Assembly: GCA_002329325.1 (NCBI GenBank)
Contig: DCTX01000044.1
Coordinates: 2,308-23,547, forward strand
From: Anaerolineales bacterium UBA1429
GTDB lineage: Bacteria > Chloroflexota > Anaerolineae > UBA1429
Direction of reading: 5' to 3'
DNA: 21,240 nucleotides
Below, piece by piece: positions 15,133 through 21,240 of the stretch (position 1 is its first letter; the number at the start of each line of letters is the position of its first letter). The position numbers and the translations under genes are program-made. Under the pieces are notes generated by a model, which had not been told where the DNA came from, did not search any database, and worked only from the letters and a program-made list of their open reading frames with translations.

Positions 15133-17925
15133 CTACGGCGCTACCTGGATCGTCGCCAGCGGCATGCGGCCATCGGGCAGGGCGCTTCCGGCGGGATCGA
15201 CCACAGCCCACCGCTCCCAGGTCACCTCGTCGTACAGGCCCACATAGACGACATACTCCCCCGGCGCCAGGTCGCCCGGCAGAGCCATAGTGTGGGCATC
15301 GACCACCACCTCGCCGGCGCTCCAGCCGCTGGTGGGGCGCGCCCAACCCGCCGGCACACTGTCGTCCTGAATGGCGATGCGCCCCTCGGCATCCACCAGA
15401 TGCACGAACACCTTGGCGTTGGCGCCGGGCGTCCGCAGGGCCTGCCAGTAGAGGGTGAGGCTCCACGGGCTGCCGGGCGACGGCCGCTCCTCCCCCAGGT
15501 CGTAGCCCAGCAGCAGCGTGTCCGGCCCTACCTGGGCCCCCACCGAGTGCTGCATGGGCGGCGCCTCGTACAGCCGCAGGGCCCCCGGGCTCTGCACGCT
15601 GCCCAGCTCCACCTGGCCATCCAGGCCCGGCACCGTCAGAACCACGCGATAGCTGCCCTCAGGCAGCTCGGGCAGCTCGACCTCGTAGCGGGCCAGCACC
15701 ACCTCGCCGGGCGCCCAGTCGGCCGTGGCGTACTGGTACGCCAGGGGCAGCATGGCGCTGTGGGCCACCTGGCCATCGGCCCCGATCAGGTCGAACTGCG
15801 CCGCATAGTCCACGCCGGGGCGCTCCCGCGCCTGCCAGGTGGCCTCCACGGTGAGGTGCGGCGTCTCAAGCCGCTGGCCGGTGAACCGGGTGCACTCGAC
15901 GAGGCGCAGGGCGGTCCCCAGATCCTGGCCCTCGATGGGCGCGGCGGCCACGTGGGCGCCCTCCTGGGTAAGCAGCACATCGCCCAGCGCCAGATAGAAC
16001 CCGGCGGGTTGGCCCTCCACCAGCACGGCAAAGGGCTGCGGGCGGGCGTCGTCCACCAGAAAGCGCAGGCCATAGCGCCCCGCGGGGATCCCCTCGGGCA
16101 GCGGAATGGAGAACTGCTGCAACACAAGGTCGCCGGGGCGCCACTGCTCGGGCATAAAGCCCAGGTCAGTGTGCTGGCTCCAGCGGTGCCCCTGCTCATC
16201 CACCAGATGCACGGAGAAGGTGCGCCCCTCCGTGGTCTCTGCCCGGACGCGCCAGCGGATCGTGACCTGCAGCGGCTCATCGCGAGGCGCCTCAGCGGGC
16301 AGCTCCCACCCGACGACCTCCACCTCGCCCAACGTCGCCAGCGCCGGCGCGGTGGCCAGCTCTTGCAGGGCCTCACCATCCATGCGGTAGATGGCCACCG
16401 CCGGATCGCCCTGGGGATCCAGGATGGTCGCCACCGGCTCCACCAGCGGCAGGAGGGTCTCCTCGACAAAGGGCTGGCTGCGGAAGGGGTCGCGAGGCCA
16501 GTAGTAGAACACCTCGCCCGACTCGCGGTGCGGCACGACCACGGTGCGATCGGCGACGAGCCAGAGGGCCTGGCGCATGGCGGGCGATTCGAACAGGGCC
16601 GTCGGATGCTGATAGTGGTCGGCCACCACGACCACGGTGTCGCCGGCCTGCAGGTGGGGCGCGGCGTGCCGCGCCAGGGCAGCGTAAGGGCCATGGAACC
16701 GATAGTAGTTCAGCGGCTCCCGGGCCCACACGTCAAAGTAAACAGAGCCGGCCAGCAGCCCTTCCAGCAGGAGCAGCGCGCCCACGAGCACCGCGGGGAT
16801 CGCCACCCAGCGGGCGCCCATCCGCCCCCGCAGGAGCGCGATGGCCCGATCCAGCCCCAGGGCGACCAGGCCAAAGAGGGCGGGCATGATGCCAGAGATG
16901 CGCTGGCTCTGGGGCATGGCGTCAAAGGTCAGCACGGCGGGCAAGCACATGCCCAGCACCCAGATGGGCAGCAGGGCGTATTCGGGGCTCCGCCAGTGAC
17001 GCGCGGTGACGGCGAGGCCGATGAGGGCGAACAGCGCCAGGGCGGGCGAGAGGGCCGGCTTGCCCGGCAGGTTAAAGAGCCAGCGGGGATCGCCCTGCCA
17101 GAACAGCCCCCGCAGGTTCTGCAACAGGTTGCCGCCCATCAACCGTATGGCCGAGAGGGTGTCGTCCGTCGTCTCGAACACCAGCACCTGGCTGGCCCGC
17201 TCGTAGAAATCGGCGGGGTTGCGGTAAAAGTGGTACCCCAGGGGCGCAAAGACGACCACGGCCGCCGCCGCCGCCAGCACCAGCAGCCAGAAGCGCGTGA
17301 AAAAGCGCCGCGCATCCACGATCAGGACATAGAGGAAGAACAGCACCAGGGTTACCGGGAACAGGCGGGCTGCCAGGTAGGTATAGAGCACCAGCCCGAC
17401 AAAGGCGCCGCCCAGCATCGCGGCCCCCCAGCGGCGATCGCGATAGCCGCGCCACAGAAAGGTCATGGCCAGGCACTCGATGGGCGGGATCAGGATATTG
17501 GGATAGCCGTTGCGGCTCATGGAGAGGTGCCAGTAGTTGGCTGCCATGACGGCGGCCGCCAGGACTCCGACCCGCGACGAAAACAGCTCGCGGCACACCA
17601 GGAACACCAGGGGGATGGTGGCGATGCCGATCAGGGCCGAGGTGAGCCGCAGGGTAACGCCCGAGGAGCCCAGCAGACGAAAGACGCCCGCCATGGCGTA
17701 CATGTAGAGGGGCTCGCGCCCGGTGTAGGTGTGGAAGAAGATGGGCCAGTTGCCCCGCCCGATCATGCGGGCCATCAGGCCATAGACCGCCTCGTCAAAG
17801 TGAAGCGCCGGCGGGGCGGCCTGCAGCCACAGCAGCCGCAGGATGGCGCCCCCCAGCATGGCGGCCAGGAGCGGCCACAGCCAGGTCGCAGGTCGCGAGC
17901 GGGTCTCAGTATACTCAGTATCCAT
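15133..17925 (-). CDS. GT39/ArnT-like membrane glycosyltransferase with three C-terminal beta-sandwich repeats
   Basis: This is a 930-residue protein. Residues 15-395 hold about ten hydrophobic helices. HFDEAVYG (42-49) carries the Asp44-Glu45 pair in the first external loop that is catalytic in PMT/ArnT enzymes, and GREPLYMY (69-76) is also family-typical. Such enzymes use a polyprenyl-phosphate sugar on the outer face of the membrane. Residues 400-530 form an external domain; 534-930 contain three diverged copies of a beta-sandwich unit (see findings). The acceptor is unknown. The ATG at 17925 follows GGAGAGG. The gene has its own promoter at 17997-18025. Confidence 0.88.
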   Translation of the reverse strand: MDTEYTETRSRPATWLWPLLAAMLGGAILRLLWLQAAPPALHFDEAVYGLMARMIGRGNWPIFFHTYTGREPLYMYAMAGVFRLLGSSGVTLRLTSALIGIATIPLVFLVCRELFSSRVGVLAAAVMAANYWHLSMSRNGYPNILIPPIECLAMTFLWRGYRDRRWGAAMLGGAFVGLVLYTYLAARLFPVTLVLFFLYVLIVDARRFFTRFWLLVLAAAAAVVVFAPLGYHFYRNPADFYERASQVLVFETTDDTLSAIRLMGGNLLQNLRGLFWQGDPRWLFNLPGKPALSPALALFALIGLAVTARHWRSPEYALLPIWVLGMCLPAVLTFDAMPQSQRISGIMPALFGLVALGLDRAIALLRGRMGARWVAIPAVLVGALLLLEGLLAGSVYFDVWAREPLNYYRFHGPYAALARHAAPHLQAGDTVVVVADHYQHPTALFESPAMRQALWLVADRTVVVPHRESGEVFYYWPRDPFRSQPFVEETLLPLVEPVATILDPQGDPAVAIYRMDGEALQELATAPALATLGEVEVVGWELPAEAPRDEPLQVTIRWRVRAETTEGRTFSVHLVDEQGHRWSQHTDLGFMPEQWRPGDLVLQQFSIPLPEGIPAGRYGLRFLVDDARPQPFAVLVEGQPAGFYLALGDVLLTQEGAHVAAAPIEGQDLGTALRLVECTRFTGQRLETPHLTVEATWQARERPGVDYAAQFDLIGADGQVAHSAMLPLAYQYATADWAPGEVVLARYEVELPELPEGSYRVVLTVPGLDGQVELGSVQSPGALRLYEAPPMQHSVGAQVGPDTLLLGYDLGEERPSPGSPWSLTLYWQALRTPGANAKVFVHLVDAEGRIAIQDDSVPAGWARPTSGWSAGEVVVDAHTMALPGDLAPGEYVVYVGLYDEVTWERWAVVDPAGSALPDGRMPLATIQVAP
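15136..16326 (-). repeat. Three diverged beta-sandwich repeats within the GT39 gene
   Basis: The units span about residues 534-625, 670-775 and 800-905. Each has, in order, a W-centred strand (TIRWRVRAE, VEATWQARE, LTLYWQALR), a [HD]L-[VI]-[DG]-x-x-G strand (VHLVDEQGH, FDLIGADGQ, VHLVDAEGR), a W-x-[PA]-G-[DE] turn (WRPGDLVL, WAPGEVVL, WSAGEVVV), an LP segment and a G-x-Y strand (AGRYGLRF, EGSYRVVL, PGEYVVYV). Confidence 0.75.
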
Positions 17926-18237
17926 GCCTCTCCATTGGGTCGCTCAGCTCGGGCGGCCGGGTGCCGGGCCCGCGGCGCAAGGGCCTCGTAGCGCCGATTA
18001 TCGCCCGAGGGGCGCAGCCTGTCAAAGGGCGCGGCCCGCAGCCAAGGGCCGATGGCAACACCGACGGCAGAGGCGAGAACGAGTTTGGCCGCTTCTCTGT
18101 TCCATCGCGTCCCTTCCCGCAAGGGCGAGGGTGCCTCTATGCGCCCCGATCGCCCGGCGGGGTGTACGGCCTCGATCGGCGAACCAGGCACACATGGCAT
18201 GGGCATGGGCCGCGCCCTGGCGCAGCCCCGCTGATGT
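17926..18237. other. Divergent intergenic region between GT39 and the SAM riboswitch promoter
   Basis: Apart from the GT39 promoter and short GC-rich inverted repeats such as CCCTTCCCGCAAGGGCGAGGG near 18112-18132, I recognise nothing in this gap. No ribosome-site-supported coding frame was found. Confidence 0.5.
17997..18025 (-). promoter_or_regulatory. Promoter of the GT39 gene
   Basis: On the minus strand the -35 is TTGACA (18025-18020, consensus), the spacer is 17 bp, and the -10 is GATAAT (18002-17997, five of six). The leader is about 65 nt. Confidence 0.7.
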
Positions 18238-18266
18238 TTGACACCCTCGTCTGGCTGTGCTACCAT
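18238..18266 (+). promoter_or_regulatory. Promoter of the SAM-cycle operon
   Basis: A consensus -35 TTGACA (18238-18243), a 17-bp spacer and -10 TACCAT (18261-18266) preceded by an extended TGC. Transcription should start near 18273, about 25 nt before the riboswitch aptamer. Confidence 0.75.
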
Positions 18267-18298
18267 GCTTCCGTTACTGGCCATATTTGGCATGAACG

Positions 18299-18413
18299 CT
18301 CATCCAGAGGGGTGGAGGGACCTGGCCCTACGAAGCCCCGGCAACCTGACAGGCCACTCAGGCCGACCATGGTGCCAATTCCGGCAGGCGACTGGGAGCG
18401 CCTGAAAGATGAG
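18299..18413 (+). ncRNA. SAM-I (S-box) riboswitch aptamer
   Basis: The P1 helix is CTCATC (18299-18304) with GATGAG (18408-18413). The core matches the S-box consensus: AGAGGGGTGGAGGGAC, CTGGCCCTACGAAGCCCC, GGCAACC, then GGTGCCAATTCC and GCAG in P3, a GGCG...CGCC P4 hairpin and the closing GAAAGATGAG. S-box aptamers bind S-adenosylmethionine. Here it lies between a promoter and an intrinsic terminator ahead of SAM-cycle genes, so it should repress when SAM is high. Confidence 0.96.
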
Positions 18414-18426
18414 GGTTCTGAGATAG

Positions 18427-18451
18427 AATCTCCCTGACGGGAGGTTTTTTT
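18427..18451 (+). terminator. Riboswitch-controlled intrinsic terminator
   Basis: The stem AATCTCCC (18427-18434) pairs with GGGAGGTT (18439-18446, one G-U) across a TGAC loop and runs into seven T (18445-18451). An alternative pairing of GGGTTCT (18413-18419) with AGAATCT (18425-18431) would use the last base of P1 and the terminator's 5' arm, a plausible antiterminator. SAM-stabilised P1 would therefore favour termination. Confidence 0.88.
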
Positions 18452-18474
18452 GTGCCCCTGCTCGAGAGGACCCG

Positions 18475-19566
18475 ATGACCGAAGCCACGGATAGCCCGCA
18501 CATGGAACTCGCCTGGCTCCCCCTGGTGTTTGGGGGGCTCCCCCACACGGACGTGTTCGAGGCGTGGGATGTGTCGCTGAGCCGGCTCCCCGAGATCCCT
18601 TGTTGGCCGCGCCTCCCCCGCAAGAGCTACCTCGAGAATATGTACACCCAGTTCAGCGAACGCTTCCCGGGCATCACGCTGGACGACGCGGCCATCCACG
18701 TGGATCGCCGCAAGGATATCGACCGCGGCCTCGAGGTGCTCTACCTGGCCTATCTCGAAGACGACCTGGCCTATGGCCGCATCAGCGGCGCCTATGCCGC
18801 CGGCCTGGACGCCTTGCGGCGCGGCGACATCGCCTTTCCGCGCGAGCCGCTGGCGATCCGCGGCGAGATCACCGGCCCCGTCAGTTGGGGGCTCACCATC
18901 GTGGACGAGAACCGCCGCCCGATCCTCTACGACGATGTGATGGAGGACGCCGTCGCCAAGCACTTGCGGCTCAAGGCCGCCTGGCAAGAGGAGGCGCTGC
19001 AGCGCTTTTGCCCCCGTACCATCATGATCGTCAACGAGCCGTACATGGCTTCCTACAGCTCCACCTCCGTCGCCCTGAGCGCCACGCGCACCGTCGAGCT
19101 CTTTGAGGACGTCTTTGCCGGGCTGCAGGGGCTCAAGGGCATCTACTGCTCGGGGGCCACCGACTGGTCTGTGCTGACCAGCACCTCCGCCGATCTGCTG
19201 TGCTTTGACGCGTATGACTATGTCCAGAGCCTGGCGGACTATGCCGAGGACGTGGCCGCCTTTATGGCCAGGGGCGGCATCTTGGTGTGGGGCATCGTGC
19301 CGGCCGGGGCGCCGGCGCGCTCGGAATCGGCCGAGTCGTTGGTGGCCCGGCTGGAGGCCGCCATCGAGCTGCTATCCAAGGCCGGGGTGCCCCGCGAGCA
19401 ACTGATATCCCAGGGCATGATCTCGCCCTCCACCAGTTTGGGGGCGTTGAGCGTATCGTTGGCCGAGCAGGTGCTGGATCTCACCCAGGCGGTCTCGGTG
19501 GAGCTGCGCAGGCGTTATGGCGCGCCCGCTGCACCCGCCACGGAGCCGCCCCAGCCGCAAGCCTGA
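18475..19566 (+). CDS. MetE/UROD-fold protein, candidate folate-independent methionine synthase-like
   Basis: This 363-residue protein has one UROD/MetE-like barrel. The N-terminal FGGLPHTDVFEAWDVSL and IPCWPRLPRKSYLENMYTQFSE blocks are typical of short MetE-like proteins. Other landmarks are IRGEITGPVSWGL, IMIVNEPYM (Glu188), GIYCSGATDWSVL (222-234) and ISPSTSLGAL (316-325). SAM-riboswitch control and its place before a kinase and SahH point to homocysteine methylation. However, where relatives carry the zinc-binding HxC and a later Cys, this one appears to have Tyr224, Ser226 and Thr320, so catalysis by the usual zinc-thiolate route is uncertain. GAGAGGA precedes the ATG. The C-terminus is a Pro/Ala tail. 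Confidence 0.75.
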   Translation: MTEATDSPHMELAWLPLVFGGLPHTDVFEAWDVSLSRLPEIPCWPRLPRKSYLENMYTQFSERFPGITLDDAAIHVDRRKDIDRGLEVLYLAYLEDDLAYGRISGAYAAGLDALRRGDIAFPREPLAIRGEITGPVSWGLTIVDENRRPILYDDVMEDAVAKHLRLKAAWQEEALQRFCPRTIMIVNEPYMASYSSTSVALSATRTVELFEDVFAGLQGLKGIYCSGATDWSVLTSTSADLLCFDAYDYVQSLADYAEDVAAFMARGGILVWGIVPAGAPARSESAESLVARLEAAIELLSKAGVPREQLISQGMISPSTSLGALSVSLAEQVLDLTQAVSVELRRRYGAPAAPATEPPQPQA

Positions 19567-19578
19567 GAGGAGCAACCC

Positions 19579-20553
19579 TTGTCCATTCTGGTTGTAGGTT
19601 CCGTCGCAATCGATAACATCGAGACCCCCGCGGGCAGCCGATCGCGCATCCTGGGCGGCGCCTGCACCTACTTTGCCACCGCTGCCAGCCTCTATGCCCA
19701 GGTGCGCATGGTGGGCGTCGTGGGAGCCGATTTCCCGCCGGAGCACCTGCGCTTTCTGCAGAGCCGCAACATCGATCTCCGCGGCCTCCAGGTGGTCGAG
19801 GGCGAGACCTTCTCCTGGAGCGGGCGCTATGGCCACGACCTGGGCGATGCGGAGACCCTGGATACGCGCCTCAACGTGTTCGCCGACTTTCACCCCGCCC
19901 TGCCGGAGGAGTACCGCTCCACGCCCTACGTGTTCCTGGCGAACATCGATCCCGAGCTGCAGATCGAGGTGCTCTCGCAGATGGACTCGCCTCGCCTGAC
20001 GGCCCTGGATTCGATGAACTTCTGGATGAGCTCCAAGCGCGAGGCCCTCACCCGGGCGATGCAGCAGGTGGACGTGGTGCTGCTGAACGAGGCCGAGGTG
20101 ATCCAGTATGCCTCGGAGCCCAACCTGATCGTCGCCACCCAGGCCATCCTGGACCTGGGGCCCCGGGCGCTGGTGGTCAAGCGCGGGCGCTATGGCGCCA
20201 TGTTGGTCACCCGCGGCGCATCCATCGGCGAGCGCTTCTTCCTCACGCCCGCCTACCCCCTGGAGCACGTGGTGGATCCCACCGGCGCGGGGGACACGTT
20301 CGCCGCTGGCTTTATGGGTTATCTGGCCCAGACGGGAGACCTCTCCGTCGCGGGTTTGCGGCGGGCGGTGGTGCACGGCACGCTGGTCGCGTCGTTCACC
20401 GTTCAGGATTTCTCCATCGACGCCCTGCGCAACCTTACCCTGGCCGACGTGGTCACACGCTATGATGATTTTGCCCTGCTTACCCACTATGACGACGGCG
20501 CTTGCCCCGGTAGGGAGCGCCTCCAACGCCCCATCGCCGAGAACCGGCTCTAG
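19579..20553 (+). CDS. PfkB/ribokinase-family kinase, possibly an adenosine/nucleoside kinase
   Basis: This 324-residue protein shows the PfkB landmarks: N-terminal ILVVGSVAIDNI with the glycine pair in RILGGACTYFATAASL, the NxxE motif as NEAE (170-173), and the C-terminal VVDPTGAGDTFAAGFMGYLA with catalytic Asp239. Family members phosphorylate sugars, adenosine and other nucleosides. Between a MetE-fold protein and adenosylhomocysteinase, adenosine is the most economical substrate, because its removal pulls the reversible SahH reaction forward; this is inference from context. The start is TTG with GAGAGGAG about 8 bp upstream. It begins 12 bp after the preceding stop and ends 29 bp before ahcY. 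Confidence 0.85.
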   Translation: MSILVVGSVAIDNIETPAGSRSRILGGACTYFATAASLYAQVRMVGVVGADFPPEHLRFLQSRNIDLRGLQVVEGETFSWSGRYGHDLGDAETLDTRLNVFADFHPALPEEYRSTPYVFLANIDPELQIEVLSQMDSPRLTALDSMNFWMSSKREALTRAMQQVDVVLLNEAEVIQYASEPNLIVATQAILDLGPRALVVKRGRYGAMLVTRGASIGERFFLTPAYPLEHVVDPTGAGDTFAAGFMGYLAQTGDLSVAGLRRAVVHGTLVASFTVQDFSIDALRNLTLADVVTRYDDFALLTHYDDGACPGRERLQRPIAENRL

Positions 20554-20582
20554 ATTCGGATCGTGAGAGAAAGGATAGCCCC

Positions 20583-21240
20583 GTGAGCCAATCGTATGAT
20601 GTACTGGACCTGAACCTGGCGGGAGCCGGGCTTGACCGCATCCTGTGGGCCGAGCGCGAGATGCCCGTGCTGCGCCTGATCCGCGAGCGCTTTGCGCAGG
20701 AGCGCCCCCTGGAGGGCGTGCGCCTCTCGGCCTGCCTGCACGTCACCACCGAGACCGCCAACCTGATGCGCACCCTGCAGGCGGGCGGCGCCGATTGCGT
20801 TCTGTGCGCCTCGAACCCCCTCTCGACGCAGGATGACGTGGCTGCCGCGCTGGTCTCCCGCTTCGAGATCCCGGTGTATGCCATCAAGGGCGAGGACAAC
20901 GAGAGCTACTACCGGCACATCGCGGCGGCCATCGACCACCGCCCCCAGATCACCATGGACGACGGCGCCGACGTGGTGTCGACGCTGCACAGCACGCGAC
21001 GCGAGGCGCTGGCGGATGTCATCGGCGGTACCGAGGAGACCACCACCGGCGTGATCCGGCTGCGGGCCCTGCAGCAAGATGGGCAGCTCGCCTACCCCAT
21101 CGTGGCCGTCAACGATGCCAACACCAAGCACTTTTTCGATAACCGCTACGGCACGGGCCAGAGCACCATCGACGGCATCATCCGCGCCACCAACACGCTG
21201 CTGGCGGGCAAGACCCTGGTGGTGGCCGGCTACGGCTGGT
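20583..21240 (+). CDS. ahcY: Adenosylhomocysteinase (3' end outside window)
   Basis: The first 219 residues are present. The enzyme splits S-adenosylhomocysteine reversibly into adenosine and homocysteine with bound NAD. Visible family blocks are SACLHVTTETANL (His53), CASNPLSTQDDVAAAL, MDDGADVV (Asp127), GTEETTTGVIRL (Glu152), and NDANTKHFFDNRYGTGQST (Lys182 and Asp186). The NAD domain begins at TLVVAGYGW, where the window ends. The spacing between catalytic residues matches the known enzymes. The start is GTG with AAAGGA about 9 bp upstream. The 3' end and any further genes of the operon are not visible. Confidence 0.96.
   Translation, partial: MSQSYDVLDLNLAGAGLDRILWAEREMPVLRLIRERFAQERPLEGVRLSACLHVTTETANLMRTLQAGGADCVLCASNPLSTQDDVAAALVSRFEIPVYAIKGEDNESYYRHIAAAIDHRPQITMDDGADVVSTLHSTRREALADVIGGTEETTTGVIRLRALQQDGQLAYPIVAVNDANTKHFFDNRYGTGQSTIDGIIRATNTLLAGKTLVVAGYGW

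Noticed and set aside
15292..17991. An 899-codon open frame on the plus strand opposite the GT39 gene
   Set aside because: It is the same kind of shadow: low-complexity Gly/His/Gln/Arg composition and no recognisable domain, while the minus strand has clear membrane helices and the GT39 motif.
18300..18437. Coding frame running through the riboswitch region (from 17961 to 18437)
   Set aside because: The DNA matches the S-box core and a terminator, and the translated sequence has no protein-like features or ribosome site.

Overview
This 21.2-kb window is a compact, GC-rich bacterial chromosome segment. It holds sixteen complete protein genes and two cut by the window edges. No rRNA, tRNA, CRISPR array, transposon or prophage was seen. 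The gene set suggests an uncultured Chloroflexota, perhaps Anaerolineae-like: an FGRE-type ATPase fused to a TolB-like propeller, a GMPP/phosphomutase fusion with a degenerate mutase half, a very long GT39 protein with C-terminal beta repeats, and a SAM-I riboswitch ahead of a MetE-fold/PfkB/SahH operon. That assignment is inference from gene content and composition.

Layout. (1) 1-3763 (+): a housekeeping run of B12-binding-type radical SAM protein (5' cut), pgeF, yggS, proC and yggT, with overlapping or closely spaced genes. (2) 3788-6603 (-): a two-gene operon of a coiled-coil zinc-ribbon protein and an ATPase-TM-six-bladed-propeller protein. (3) 6715-9108 (+): a folate/pterin operon of a pteridine-reductase-like SDR, folB, folK and folE, with a good promoter and an intrinsic terminator. 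Its promoter is divergent from that of region 2. (4) 9150-11711 (+): a monocistronic GMPP/phosphomannomutase-like fusion. (5) 11719-11786: two perfect GC-rich hairpins between convergent genes. (6) 11787-13940 (-): ssb followed by a YtcJ-type amidohydrolase. (7) 13864-14348: an AT-richer gap with a strong forward promoter and a long leader. (8) 14349-15122 (+): a small excisionase-type HTH protein and a Nudix hydrolase. (9) 15133-18025 (-): a GT39-type membrane glycosyltransferase with its own promoter. (10) 18238-21240 (+): promoter, SAM-I riboswitch, terminator, then MetE-fold protein, PfkB kinase and adenosylhomocysteinase (3' cut).

How the genes work together. The right-hand operon looks like a SAM-cycle unit. 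SahH splits S-adenosylhomocysteine into homocysteine and adenosine, the PfkB kinase could remove the adenosine, and the MetE-fold protein would be the obvious homocysteine methylase. However, its zinc ligands appear to be replaced, which makes it the most puzzling gene here. The folate operon supplies FolE, FolB and FolK plus a reductase with a PTR1-type Asp-Tyr-Lys triad. The ATPase/propeller operon looks like an uncharacterised transmembrane signalling device. Six sigma70-like promoters could be read, all with exactly 17-bp spacers and several with an extended -10 TG element.
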